Assembly: GCF_006874425.1 (NCBI RefSeq) | Contig: NZ_VIJZ01000013.1 | Location: 1-64,000, forward strand | Direction: 5' to 3' | Source: Paenibacillus ottowii | GTDB lineage: Bacteria; Bacillota; Bacilli; Paenibacillales; Paenibacillaceae | DNA: 64,000 bases | Shown here: positions 1 to 8,946 of the stretch, in pieces | Position numbering within the stretch: the stretch's first letter is position 1 | Layout of the letters: each line of letters opens with the position of its first letter | The notes under the pieces: generated by a model | Told to the model about the DNA's origin: nothing | Databases searched by the model: none | Seen by the model: the letters and a program-made list of their open reading frames with translations, nothing else | Program-made: the position numbers and the translations under genes

Positions 1-85
1 GAAGACGACGAGGTAGATAGGTTGGGGGTGGAAGTGCAGTAATGCATGGAGCTGACCAATACTAATCGGTCGAGGGCTTATCCTA
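1..85 (+). rRNA. 23S ribosomal RNA, 3' end (partial)
   Basis: The window opens inside the last part of 23S rRNA. The string GACCAATACTAATCGGTCG followed by AGGGCTTATCC is the conserved 3' terminus of Firmicute 23S rRNA. The exact end is approximate. The 145 bases up to the 5S gene show no tRNA cloverleaf, so this is a plain 23S-5S spacer. Confidence 0.95.
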
Positions 86-230
86 AAGATAAAACGCAAG
101 GAAGTTTCGGATCCAGTTTTCAGGGTGGAAGCATGGCATCGTATAAGTTCGAGTAGCTTATATGAGGCAAGCGAACACACAGCATTTGGCGATGCTGTTC
201 CTGAGTAAAGTGTTTGCGAATCAAATACAT

Positions 231-348
231 GTTTGGTGGCGATAGCGGAGGGGTTCCACACGTACCCATCCCGAACACGACCGTTAAGCCCTCCAGCGCC
301 GATGGTACTTGGACCGCAGGGTCCTGGGAGAGTAGGACGTTGCCAAGC
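231..348 (+). rRNA. rrf: 5S ribosomal RNA
   Basis: About 117 nt with the conserved 5S features: TTTGGTGGCGATAGCGGAGG at the 5' end, the internal CCCATCCCGAACACG loop and the 3' strand GGACGTTGCCAAGC that pairs with the 5' end. It closes the rRNA operon and is followed directly by a terminator. Confidence 0.97.
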
Positions 349-352
349 ATAC

Positions 353-387
353 AAAAAAGCACAGCCTTATGGCTGTGTTCTTTTTTA
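353..387 (+). terminator. rRNA operon terminator
   Basis: GCACAGCC - TTAT - GGCTGTG stem-loop flanked by an A-run and a T-run, directly after 5S. The flanking A/T tracts make it potentially bidirectional. Confidence 0.9.
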
Positions 388-523
388 TATCTGATTCATT
401 TATCGCTCACATGAAAGACTCATGTCATGCCTTCGGCTAAAAGCACTATAATATTCTTGTTGTCTTTTAGATAGCGCAGCCTGAGTGCGGTTTCAACTAA
501 GATACAGATTGCATTGTGCGATG

Positions 524-682
524 TTAATCTATTTCAACCTGTTCTGCCTGGAGGACACTTAAGGCTTGAAGTTTACGGGTAATTTCCTTTTGCCACTTTG
601 TATCTCCGACTTGTACGGCAAGATTAAGAAGATCTAAATAATCATCGATATGCAGGGAGGTTTTACTAAAAGCTTCTTTCAC
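524..682 (-). CDS. 52-aa protein of unknown function, probably Fur-regulated
   Basis: GTG-start ORF of 52 codons preceded by a clear AAAGGAGG ribosome binding site 9 nt upstream. The predicted protein begins MKEAFSKTSLHIDDYLDLL and is rich in L, Q, K and D, with no signal peptide, cysteine or membrane segment; it reads as a small soluble, mostly helical protein. Upstream on the same strand lies a near-consensus Fur box inside a plausible promoter, so it is probably made when iron is low. It does not resemble the FbpA/B/C proteins as I remember them. I recognise no family. The gene call rests on start signals and codon structure; the function is unknown. Confidence 0.7.
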   Translation of the reverse strand: MKEAFSKTSLHIDDYLDLLNLAVQVGDTKWQKEITRKLQALSVLQAEQVEID

Positions 683-724
683 TGCGGTCCTGCCTCCTTT
701 AAAGTCTATGTGTATTTATTATTT

Positions 725-743
725 AATAATGATAATCATTATC
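725..743 (-). promoter_or_regulatory. Fur box overlapping a minus-strand promoter
   Basis: AATAATGATAATCATTATC matches the 19-bp consensus GATAATGATAATCATTATC at 18 of 19 positions. On the minus strand a TTGATA -35-like hexamer at the edge of the box is followed 17 nt later by an AT-rich -10-like hexamer. Bound Fur would therefore cover this promoter. The nearest minus-strand gene is the 52-aa ORF; the plus-strand sugar transporter starts 230 bp away. Confidence 0.85.
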
Positions 744-976
744 AAAAATAATCTTATTTATATTATGCCTGTCTTCTGGATAAATTGCAAGATATGATAT
801 GAATGAATTTTGAAGCACGCAAATGGAGGGCTTAAGAAAACAAACCCTTCTCCTTAAGTTCACGCATTGTTCACGTCTTTTCTATGGAACATAATGAAAA
901 GAACAAGCGGGCATTGAGTGTCCACCGACTAGGAGGATAAATTGCGCAATGCTTCAACCAGAGGAGGAAAAGGAAT

Positions 977-2308
977 ATGAGCAGAGCAAAAATGAGAGCG
1001 TTTGCTGTTGTAGCGGCGGGCGCCTTGGCATTGACGCTGGCAGCTTGTAATAACGGACAAAGCGCAAGTCCGGGAAATCCAGGGGAAAAGGGTGGAGGCA
1101 ATGTAACGAAGGATGTGACGATTACCTTTCAAAACATCAATCCTGATCCTAGCACCCCTTCGTACAAAATGATTAAGCAGATTGTAAGTCAATACGAGCA
1201 GGATCATCCTCATGTCAAAATTGAATTGGATTCGCTAAATACAGATCAGCAAAAACTCAAGCTGAAAACACAAGCAGCAGCGAAAGAAGTACCGGATATC
1301 ACGATTGTAAATCCGGCTGCACAGATGAAGCCATTTGTAGATGCCGGGCTACTCGCGCCATTAAATGATGTGGCTGATAAAGAGGGGTTAAAAGATACGT
1401 TTCAGGATGGCCTTCTTAATTACTATAGCTTCGATGATAAGCTTTATGCTTTTCCGGATGGTAACAATATAGAAGTGGTTTTTTACAATAAAGAACTGTT
1501 CGAGCAGGCGGGAATTCAAAAATTGCCGACCACCTTTGATGAGTTGATTACGACGGTCAAGACGCTGAAAGCGAAGGAAATTACCCCAATTGCCATTGGA
1601 GAAAAGGATTCATGGACCGGCTCCCTCCTTTTTATGAATATTCTATTGCGTACGAATGAAGGACCCAATTTCCTCAATGATGTGCTGGATGGTAAAAAGA
1701 CGTTCAACGACCCGGCTTTTGTGGAGGCTGTAGATGCATTTCAGGAGTTAGTGCAGGCCGGAGCTTTCCCGGATGGAGCCACATCTATTGACTATAATGC
1801 AGGCGGTAATATTTTTAAAACTGGAAAAGCTGCGATGTATATCATGGGTACTTGGGAAACGGGTTCTATTGATGCATCTCCGGTAGCAGGTAAGGTTGGG
1901 GCGTTCCAATTCCCCACGGTGAATGGCAAAGGGAATGTGAATGAGTATGTCATTGCGCCGGGTAGCGCGTTTGCGGTATCGGCGAATAGTGAACATTTAC
2001 AGGAGACGAAGGACTTTCTGCACTATTTTATAACTGAGATGCCCAAGATTCAGTTTGAGCTAAAAAATGCAATTGGCAGCGGTCAGAAAATGAAAGGTGA
2101 TCTGAAGGAAGCGGGTTATTCTGAGTTGGCCATTAGTCTCAATGAGCTGTTCAAAAATATAAAGGGAGGAGACCTCGCTTTTGACAATACGATGAACCCC
2201 GCTATTGCGCAGGCGCATCTGAGTAGCATTCAGAACCTGTTCGTGCAACAAGAGGACTCTGCACAAGTTGCGAAGGAGCATCAGAACACTTTTGAAGCGA
2301 ATAAATAA
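977..2308 (+). CDS. Sugar ABC transporter substrate-binding lipoprotein (family 1)
   Basis: 443 aa with a lipoprotein signal peptide: basic MSRAKMR, hydrophobic stretch, then lipobox LAAC at about residues 21-24, so the mature protein is anchored at Cys24. The body has the extracellular solute-binding family 1 pattern (TFQNINPDPSTPSY near the N-terminus, GKAAMYIMGTWE in the C-lobe). A GGAGGAAAAGGA ribosome binding site precedes ATG. It heads an operon with two MalF/MalG-type permeases and a YesM/YesN pair. No ATPase gene is present, so it probably shares an MsmX-like ATPase encoded elsewhere. The substrate is likely an oligosaccharide but cannot be named. Confidence 0.93.
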   Translation: MSRAKMRAFAVVAAGALALTLAACNNGQSASPGNPGEKGGGNVTKDVTITFQNINPDPSTPSYKMIKQIVSQYEQDHPHVKIELDSLNTDQQKLKLKTQAAAKEVPDITIVNPAAQMKPFVDAGLLAPLNDVADKEGLKDTFQDGLLNYYSFDDKLYAFPDGNNIEVVFYNKELFEQAGIQKLPTTFDELITTVKTLKAKEITPIAIGEKDSWTGSLLFMNILLRTNEGPNFLNDVLDGKKTFNDPAFVEAVDAFQELVQAGAFPDGATSIDYNAGGNIFKTGKAAMYIMGTWETGSIDASPVAGKVGAFQFPTVNGKGNVNEYVIAPGSAFAVSANSEHLQETKDFLHYFITEMPKIQFELKNAIGSGQKMKGDLKEAGYSELAISLNELFKNIKGGDLAFDNTMNPAIAQAHLSSIQNLFVQQEDSAQVAKEHQNTFEANK

Positions 2309-2472
2309 GTGAAGATATTTGCATCTTTCGGAGCGAATGGATCGAATTTTTCAAAATCCTGAATAAGCAGACTCTAGGGGAGGGAGCGAAGGTTCCCTTC
2401 CCTGATTAGGAGTCACTCATGGCTAAACATCCTCCAGAAGCTGTTCCGAATCAACATAAAGGAGATTAGTGT

Positions 2473-3363
2473 ATGAATGTACTGAAGGTGCCGACACGCA
2501 CGATTGCCGTTTTCGTGCTACCCTGCCTGTTGCTGTATACCTGTATGGTATTTGTTCCGATTCTGGTATCTGTGTATTGCGGGCTGCTGGATTGGAATGG
2601 AATTGCTGAGGCGAAGTTTGTGGGACTGGCCAATTTTAAACGAATTTTTACAGCCGATCCAGTGTTCTGGCCATCTGTGAAGCGGACGATGATGTTCGCT
2701 GTATTTTCCATGCTGGAAATTCCGCTCTGTCTGCTGCTGGCTATTTTACTCAACCGTTATGTACGTAAGGCAAATACATTGGTAACGATGTATTTTCTGC
2801 CAGTCATTCTATCGGTGGTCATTATCGGCCAGTTGTGGAAGACGATCTACAATCCGGCCTCGATGGGTGGGATGCTAAACGGTATTTTGATGGCGGTCGG
2901 GCTGGAAAGCTGGACACGCTCTTGGCTGACGGAACCGCAGGTAGCGATGTATGCTCTATATTTTGTATCATTGTGGCAATATTTTGGCTATCATTTGCTT
3001 ATCCAGTTTACCGGGGTACAAAATATACCCAATGAGCTGTATGAAGCAGCTAAAATTGATGGAGCAGAAGGATTCAAAGCAGACCTGCACATTACGTTGC
3101 CGCTCATTGTGCCTATTTTTAAAATATCGATTATATTAGCCTTTATCGGGTCCTTGCAATCGTTTGATTTGATCTGGGTTATGACAGGGGGAGGACCAGC
3201 CCATGCGACGGATACAGTATCCACGTATATGTACAATATGTCCTTTTTATCTATGAAATACGGGTATGGCAGTGCATTGGCCTCGTTTCTTGTAGTCATC
3301 TGCTTGTCATTTACAATTGTGATAAATTTTGTTTTCAAACGTATTGAAAATAAGGTAAGCTAA
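2473..3363 (+). CDS. Sugar ABC transporter permease, MalF family
   Basis: 296-aa integral membrane protein with about six hydrophobic segments. The EAA loop that contacts the ATPase is visible as EAAKIDGAEGFKADLHITLP at about residues 192-211. AAAGGAG precedes ATG. It follows the lipoprotein gene by 164 bp and is joined to the second permease by a 5-14 bp gap, indicating one transcript. It forms half of the membrane channel of a CUT1-type importer. Confidence 0.95.
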   Translation: MNVLKVPTRTIAVFVLPCLLLYTCMVFVPILVSVYCGLLDWNGIAEAKFVGLANFKRIFTADPVFWPSVKRTMMFAVFSMLEIPLCLLLAILLNRYVRKANTLVTMYFLPVILSVVIIGQLWKTIYNPASMGGMLNGILMAVGLESWTRSWLTEPQVAMYALYFVSLWQYFGYHLLIQFTGVQNIPNELYEAAKIDGAEGFKADLHITLPLIVPIFKISIILAFIGSLQSFDLIWVMTGGGPAHATDTVSTYMYNMSFLSMKYGYGSALASFLVVICLSFTIVINFVFKRIENKVS

Positions 3364-3377
3364 AGGAGATGGGACTG

Positions 3378-4202
3378 TTGAACGCCTTGAAGAAAATGGG
3401 GGTCTTCGCCCTGTTGGCCGTCTTAGTGGTCACGCAGCTGTATCCACTCTTTTGGCTGCTGACTTATTCGTTGAAGACGAATGAAGAGATATTAGGTTCA
3501 AGCTTCTTTGCGCTCCCTCAAGTGCCCCAGTGGCACAACTACCAGGAAGCCTATGAATCAGGGAGTTACTTGCGTTATTTAGGAAACAGTGTGCTGGTGA
3601 CCGGGGTTACGATGATTTTCGTCATTGTATTAAGCTCGATGACTGCTTATGCAATTACACGTTTTCGCTGGCGTTTCGGGGCTGTTGTGCTGACGTTGTT
3701 TTTGGTCGGGATGATGATCCCCATGCAAGCTACACTGCTACCGCTGATGGTGATGTTTAAAAACGTCCATATTCTGAATACGTATTTCTCGCTGATTTTA
3801 CCCTACATCGCTTTTCAGACACCGATTGCGGTCTTCATCCTATCCGGCTTTATGCGGTCCATTCCCCACGAAATTGAAGAATCCGCCTACATTGACGGAG
3901 CGAGCATTTATCGTATCTTCCGCAGTGTAATCTTACCTATCTCGATTCCGCCTATCATGACAGTGTGTATTTTAACTTTCATTAACATCTGGAATGAATA
4001 CATTATGGCTGCCACTTTTATCTCGTCCGAAAAGCTAAAAACTCTCCCTTTCGGCGTATATACGTTCGTCAGCCAGTATTCTGTGAACTACGGCAATATT
4101 GGTGCTTTTCTGGTCATGGGAGCCTTACCGGTTATTATTATTTATTTTGTCCTGTCCGAAAAAATCACCAAGGGCATGGTTGCGGGAGCGGTAAAAGGAT
4201 AG
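3378..4202 (+). CDS. Sugar ABC transporter permease, MalG family
   Basis: About 274 aa, six membrane spans, with the EAA motif ESAYIDGASIYRIFRSVILP in the C-terminal half. The first in-frame ATG (3369) lies directly against the AAAGGAG ribosome binding site, too close to use; TTG at 3378 is spaced 9 nt and gives MNALKKMG, so I prefer it. Partner of the MalF-type permease just upstream. Confidence 0.93.
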   Translation: MNALKKMGVFALLAVLVVTQLYPLFWLLTYSLKTNEEILGSSFFALPQVPQWHNYQEAYESGSYLRYLGNSVLVTGVTMIFVIVLSSMTAYAITRFRWRFGAVVLTLFLVGMMIPMQATLLPLMVMFKNVHILNTYFSLILPYIAFQTPIAVFILSGFMRSIPHEIEESAYIDGASIYRIFRSVILPISIPPIMTVCILTFINIWNEYIMAATFISSEKLKTLPFGVYTFVSQYSVNYGNIGAFLVMGALPVIIIYFVLSEKITKGMVAGAVKG

Positions 4203-4232
4203 GCGGCCGATGCGAAAGGAGCGCACGGAGTT

Positions 4233-6029
4233 ATGCTGCGCCGTTTTCAATCCATTCAATACCGCTTGTTTGTTTTGTTCCTATTGAGCATGTCCGGCAT
4301 TGTGCTGGCGGTCAGTCTATTATTCTACAACCGTACTACGGTGCAGTTCAATGATAAGGTCAGCGAGCTTGCACGTAAAAATGTATCTCAGACGGCAGGA
4401 TTGTTTGAATTGCTGCTCGGCAGCTATAACAGTCTCTCCAAGTCGATCAGCAACAATATGGATTTGGTTCGTCTGCTGACGACAGATCATAGTGACTTGC
4501 CTGCTGTCAATTACATTAACGAACGTACAATTACAAACATCCTTGGAGCCATCTATTATTCGCGCGAGGACCTGATCGGCATTCATGTGATCACAGACAC
4601 AGGCAAGGTATATAATTACGGGAATTATATGAATGTCGTTGATACTCATTACGAGCAGACGGAATGGTACAGGGAAATTCAAAAGTCGGCGGGTAAAATT
4701 GCATGGCTGGGTGTTTATCCTCACTCTGTCATCGACCAAGTGGAAACCAGGCCTGTGTTTGCTTTTGGACGGCAGCTCTATGATCTGGATGAACACAAGC
4801 CGATTGGTATTGTTTTGTTTGAGGCTGAGCCGCGTTCCGTTTTGTCCGCTCTCCACAATTTACGGCTGAGCACTAATAGCCAGGTCTATCTGTTGGGCCA
4901 TGAAAATCGAATTGTATCGGCTACCTCTTCTGATCCGCCACCAGATTTGAGAAATCTAGAGCAACAGGTCCCGGAGGAGGATGTAATTGTAGATCGGAGT
5001 AATGAGAGAGTTGTAATCGCTTCCAAGCTTCCGTTTGCTGATTGGTCGGTGATTAGTGTAACACCCGGTGAGGATCTGAACGTGGAACTGGCGCAAACTC
5101 AAAGATACTTGTTTATCGTGGCACCCATACTTATTATGTTGTCGGCGCTAATTGCATCCATCGTCTCCAGGGGCATCTCCCATCCGCTCAAACGAGTTAT
5201 TCGAGAAATGAAACGGGTAGAGACAGGCAATTTCCGCCACACGGTAAACATCACATCCTATGAAGAAGTCAACCAGTTGGCTACCTCTTTCAATCATATG
5301 GTAAGACGGATTGCAGAACTGATTGAGCTGGTGCGGGTATCATCTGTCAGCGAAAAAAATGCAGAACTGCACGCTCTACAGACGCAGGTTAATCCACATT
5401 TTCTGTACAATACGCTGGATATGATCTATTGGATGCTAGATGAAAAGGGACAGGATCAGCTCGGAGAGGTAGTGCTCTCCTTATCCCATATGTTCCGTTA
5501 CAGCAGTCACTGGGAAGAGGGAGCCGATGTAAGCCTTCGGGAAGAAGTAGAGCAGGTCGGTCATTACCTCACCATTATCCAGGCCCGGCTGGAGGGCAGG
5601 GTAGCTGTCGACGTCTACATTGAAGATCGATGGCTGGATATCCGTGTACCCAAAATGACTTTGCAGCCATTGATTGAAAATGCGGTGAAACACGGGCTGG
5701 AGCCTCTTCATGCAGATACAGGTGGCAAACTGCTCGTCAGAGCGGAGGAGTATGATGGTGTATTGAGCCTACACATCATCGACAACGGTGTAGGAATGGA
5801 GTACGAACGATGGGAGGTGGTCCAGATCGCTTTGGCAGAACCCGGCAAACAGGCGGGCAGCGGGCAGGCGGGAGGCATCGGCCTGCAAAACCTAAATTTA
5901 AGGCTACGGCACATGTTCGGAGAAGAGTACGGCCTACGGATCTCCAGCGCACCAGGAGCCGGAACAACAGTCACTGTAAATGTGCCTCTGCCACAGAAGG
6001 AGGAAAAACATGAATATTCTGATAGCTGA
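4233..6029 (+). CDS. Sensor histidine kinase, YesM type
   Basis: 598 aa. N-terminal membrane segment (about 12-30), a large extracellular sensor region (about 35-285), a second membrane segment (about 290-310), HAMP domain, then the His_kinase (LytS/YesM) module with phospho-acceptor His in QVNPHFLYNTLDM and a HATPase domain with N-box IENAVKHGLEP and G-boxes DNGVGM and GGIGLQN. This class pairs with AraC-type response regulators; the partner gene overlaps its 3' end by 20 bp. Position after a sugar transporter suggests it senses the carbohydrate or the loaded binding protein. Confidence 0.95.
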   Translation: MLRRFQSIQYRLFVLFLLSMSGIVLAVSLLFYNRTTVQFNDKVSELARKNVSQTAGLFELLLGSYNSLSKSISNNMDLVRLLTTDHSDLPAVNYINERTITNILGAIYYSREDLIGIHVITDTGKVYNYGNYMNVVDTHYEQTEWYREIQKSAGKIAWLGVYPHSVIDQVETRPVFAFGRQLYDLDEHKPIGIVLFEAEPRSVLSALHNLRLSTNSQVYLLGHENRIVSATSSDPPPDLRNLEQQVPEEDVIVDRSNERVVIASKLPFADWSVISVTPGEDLNVELAQTQRYLFIVAPILIMLSALIASIVSRGISHPLKRVIREMKRVETGNFRHTVNITSYEEVNQLATSFNHMVRRIAELIELVRVSSVSEKNAELHALQTQVNPHFLYNTLDMIYWMLDEKGQDQLGEVVLSLSHMFRYSSHWEEGADVSLREEVEQVGHYLTIIQARLEGRVAVDVYIEDRWLDIRVPKMTLQPLIENAVKHGLEPLHADTGGKLLVRAEEYDGVLSLHIIDNGVGMEYERWEVVQIALAEPGKQAGSGQAGGIGLQNLNLRLRHMFGEEYGLRISSAPGAGTTVTVNVPLPQKEEKHEYSDS

Positions 6030-7200
6030 CGATGAAAATATGATTCGACAGGGGATTCGGCGTACTATTGGCCAAGCACTACCAACCTGCGGCATTCATC
6101 TCGCTGCTTCCACCGAGGAAGCAGCAGGCATTCTGGCGGAGCATCCTGTAGATATTGTATTGACCGATATCCTGATGCCCGGTATGGATGGTCTGGAATT
6201 CATGCGTATCTCCAAGCGAAAGCATCCTCATCTGCAGTGGGTTGTCATTTCGGCCCATTCCGACTTCCAATATGCACAAAGAGCAGTAAAGCTGGGTGCC
6301 AAAGACTACCTGTTAAAGCCCATCGGTAAAAAGAAGCTGCTGGAATGTATTGAAGTATTAGCAGCCGAAGCGCTTGTGGCCTCGCAACAGGCGAACGAGG
6401 GCAGGCTTCTTAAATCCAATATGGTCTATTTGCGTGAAGCTGTTTTCCAGCGTTATGCACTTGGATTGGATACAGGCAAGCTGGATATACAGCCCTTCGT
6501 TGAAAATTATCCAGAGTTCCATCTTTTTATGGTTCGCATGGAACCTGATCACAAGCAGACGCATTTAGAGCATTTTATGATTGAAAATGTACTGTCCGAG
6601 CTCATTGAGGCTGGGGGCAGCGGCTTTGTCGTCAGTCTGGACCGCCACAGTCTGCTGGGGATTGCAAGGCTAAGGGATGAAGCAGAGGCTGCACGGCTGG
6701 AGTCTTTGCTTGAATCCCATTTGAAGCGTTATGTGAAGGTACCTTTGCAAATTACACGCTCGGGTGTTCATCATAATTTCTCATCCATACCTGAAGAGGT
6801 GGCGCGACTAAGACGAACGCCAGAGGAAATTGCAGCCGCAGCCGCGGATACAGGAGAATGTCTCCGTAAGGGCATGCACACGGTTGATGTAGCATTGCAG
6901 TATATTCAGGCTCACTTTACAGAGGAGCTGTCACTGGAAAAGGTGGCCTCCATCGTATTTTTAAATCCAGTATATTTCAGCCAGTTATTCAAGCAAAAAA
7001 CGGGACAAGGCTATAAGGATTACGTCATTTCCTTGCGTATGGAAGAGGCAAAGCGGCTGTTAAGTGATCCTCTTTTGCGGCTGGCTGATATTTCCGAGCG
7101 GATCGGCTATCAGGATATGAGGCATTTTACACAGGTGTTCCGGCGCAAATGTGGGATGACTCCGACTGAATATCGGCATCAAGGGAATCAAGTAAGGTGA
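6010..7200 (+). CDS. Response regulator, YesN type (receiver + AraC HTH)
   Basis: 396 aa starting MNILIADDENM at ATG 6010, with AGGAGG at 5998-6003. Receiver domain: acidic pair ADDE, phospho-acceptor Asp in VLTDILMPGMDG (about residue 55), Lys in YLLKPIGKKK. C-terminal double AraC helix-turn-helix (about 295-396) ending with the signature QVFRRKCGMTPTEYR. It overlaps the kinase stop, so the two are translationally coupled. It probably activates the upstream sugar-uptake operon. Confidence 0.95.
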   Translation: MNILIADDENMIRQGIRRTIGQALPTCGIHLAASTEEAAGILAEHPVDIVLTDILMPGMDGLEFMRISKRKHPHLQWVVISAHSDFQYAQRAVKLGAKDYLLKPIGKKKLLECIEVLAAEALVASQQANEGRLLKSNMVYLREAVFQRYALGLDTGKLDIQPFVENYPEFHLFMVRMEPDHKQTHLEHFMIENVLSELIEAGGSGFVVSLDRHSLLGIARLRDEAEAARLESLLESHLKRYVKVPLQITRSGVHHNFSSIPEEVARLRRTPEEIAAAAADTGECLRKGMHTVDVALQYIQAHFTEELSLEKVASIVFLNPVYFSQLFKQKTGQGYKDYVISLRMEEAKRLLSDPLLRLADISERIGYQDMRHFTQVFRRKCGMTPTEYRHQGNQVR

Positions 7201-7234
7201 GCACAGCCTGAATGAAGGAAGTTTATCCAGCATC

Positions 7235-7286
7235 AGACTGTTTCAGGAGTAGAGCGGTAGAGCATCTACTCGGGAACAGTCTTTTT
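7235..7286. terminator. Shared convergent terminator
   Basis: Long inverted repeat AGACTGTTTC...GGAACAGTCT with inner arms GAGTAG/CTACTC followed by TTTTT. It ends the plus-strand sugar/YesMN operon and overlaps the last codons of the convergent LysR gene. Confidence 0.75.
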
Positions 7287-8171
7287 CGTGTCTCCAGCTT
7301 GTAGCAGTTCAACCAATTTGCGAGCTGCAATGGATAAATAACGATCCTTGCGCCATACGACGACAGGCCGTGTGAAGGGAAACGGCTCCTTAATGGAAAG
7401 TGTGCAAAATCTATCCCCGTATTCTTGTCCCAAGCCAGCGTCTGGAATGATGGTAATTCCCATGCCTGTGGAAACGAGCGAGAGAATGGTCGATATTTCA
7501 GGACAGTCCAGTACGACACGCGGAATAAGATGGTGTTCCTGAAATTTGCGGATGACGGTTTCGTATAATCCGTGTCCTTCTGTTCGGCGTCCCAACAAGA
7601 GATCATAGCTAGCAGCTTCCTGTAAGGTAATTTCCCCACTGGGATGACGATTTGCCCATTCAGACGGAAGTACGGCAACAAAGGAAACGCCCTCCAATTC
7701 AACTGAATGGTACGATTGGTCATCTACTGGAAGCAACAAGAGGGCCAGATCAACTTTATTTTGATGCAGCAGCTCTTCCAGATGATGTGTGTCTCCGTGT
7801 CCTATTTTAATGTATACCTCTGGATAATTGTGATGAAAGCGGCTGAGCTGTTCAGTAATCAGAGACATACAGGCGGATGAAGTGCCTATAGACAGTGTGC
7901 CGGTTACTTTGTTTTCGAACTCCCCAATTTCTCTACAGGTGTCCTCCATTTCAGCCAATAATCGCTTGGCTCGTGTATACAGTGCATATCCGGCCTCGGT
8001 AACCTCCCATTTCTTTCCTTCACGATAAATCAGCTTTACGCCAAGCTCGTCCTCCATATTTTTGAGTTGTTGACTCAGCGGAGGCTGGGCCATGTTGAGC
8101 GTTCTGGCGGCCTTGGTGATTTGCCCTTCCTCCACGATGACGCAAAAGTAATGCAGATGCTTCATATCCAT
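7266..8171 (-). CDS. bsdA: LysR-type regulator of the bsd phenolic-acid decarboxylase genes
   Basis: 301 aa. N-terminal winged helix-turn-helix: MDMKHLHYFCVIVEEGQITK then AARTLNMAQPPLSQQLKNME, followed by a substrate-binding-fold effector domain. Start chosen at ATG 8171 because GAGGGG lies 7 nt upstream; the longer reading frame runs into AT-rich promoter DNA. It is divergent from the bsdBCD-like operon, matching B. subtilis bsdA (yclA), whose product activates decarboxylase genes in response to salicylic-type acids. Regulation of this operon is inferred from gene order. Confidence 0.9.
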   Translation of the reverse strand: MDMKHLHYFCVIVEEGQITKAARTLNMAQPPLSQQLKNMEDELGVKLIYREGKKWEVTEAGYALYTRAKRLLAEMEDTCREIGEFENKVTGTLSIGTSSACMSLITEQLSRFHHNYPEVYIKIGHGDTHHLEELLHQNKVDLALLLLPVDDQSYHSVELEGVSFVAVLPSEWANRHPSGEITLQEAASYDLLLGRRTEGHGLYETVIRKFQEHHLIPRVVLDCPEISTILSLVSTGMGITIIPDAGLGQEYGDRFCTLSIKEPFPFTRPVVVWRKDRYLSIAARKLVELLQAGDTKKTVPE

Positions 8172-8223
8172 TGGGATTCCCCTCATTTCTAGACAACGCC
8201 TCAATTTGAATACGTTTAAAGTA

Positions 8224-8290
8224 TGCATTACATATATTATATATATTTTTCGTGTGCATGGAACAAGCGTATAATTTTTGACAGTAATGC
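8224..8290. promoter_or_regulatory. Divergent bsd promoter region with a spaced inverted repeat
   Basis: The LysR-bsdB intergenic holds two inverted arms, GCATTAC at 8225-8231 and GTAATGC at 8284-8290, with ATGCAT in both. Between them are a TATATATAT stretch and a good -10 TATAAT at 8270-8275 for the bsdB direction, but only a poor -35 (TTTTCG). A weak -35 fits an activator-dependent promoter. Which arms bind LysR is inferred. Confidence 0.5.
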
Positions 8291-8330
8291 ATGGGTGAAC
8301 GTAAAACGATGGAGTGGAAGGAGGGGACAT

Positions 8331-8921
8331 ATGAAGAAAATCATTGTAGGAATATCGGGAGCGACAGGGTCAATCTTTGGTATCCGTATATTGCAGCAAT
8401 TACGGGAGGCTGGAGTAGAGAGTCATCTGGTGCTATCCCCGTGGGCTATTGCCAACATTCCCTATGAGACAGGCTACACGGTGAAGGAAGTGGAGGCGAT
8501 GGCGGATGCAGTCTACTCGTATAAGGATCAGGCCGCACGTATTTCTAGCGGCTCCTTCCGGGTAGATGGTATGGTCGTCGCTCCTTGCAGTATGAAGACT
8601 CTGGCCTCTATTCGTATCGGTATGGCGGACAACCTGCTTACCCGATCAGCGGATGTGATACTGAAGGAGCGAAAGAAGCTGCTGCTCATGACCAGAGAAA
8701 CACCATTAAGCAGTATCCATCTGGAAAATATGCTGGAGCTGTCACGTATGGGCGTGATGATCCTGCCGCCGATGCCTGCCTTTTATAATCATCCTGCAAG
8801 TATCGAGGAATTAGTGGATCATATTGTTTTTCGCGCATTGGATCAGTTCGGTATTGTCACAACCGCAGCCAAACGCTGGGATGGGATGAAGCAGAATGAC
8901 TCCAGGCTGCACCAGAATTGA
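8331..8921 (+). CDS. bsdB: UbiX-like flavin prenyltransferase (BsdB)
   Basis: 196 aa starting MKKIIVGISGATGSIFGIRI, the typical UbiX/Pad1 N-terminus binding FMN; later motifs VVAPCSMKTLASI and LLLMTRETPLSS are family hallmarks. GGAAGGAGGGG precedes ATG 8331. UbiX proteins make prenylated FMN, the cofactor of UbiD decarboxylases; the UbiD partner is the next gene, so the pair forms the hydroxyarylic acid decarboxylase system. Confidence 0.95.
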   Translation: MKKIIVGISGATGSIFGIRILQQLREAGVESHLVLSPWAIANIPYETGYTVKEVEAMADAVYSYKDQAARISSGSFRVDGMVVAPCSMKTLASIRIGMADNLLTRSADVILKERKKLLLMTRETPLSSIHLENMLELSRMGVMILPPMPAFYNHPASIEELVDHIVFRALDQFGIVTTAAKRWDGMKQNDSRLHQN

Positions 8922-8946
8922 GAAATCGAAAGACGAAGGAGAATGA

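Noticed and set aside
86..230. tRNA in the 23S-5S spacer
   Set aside because: No cloverleaf or CCA-type 3' end found; the ATGCTGTTCC/GCATTTGGC hairpin is too short.
929..1213. Minus-strand frames over the sugar-binding lipoprotein gene
   Set aside because: Shadow frames of a clear lipoprotein gene; no start signals.
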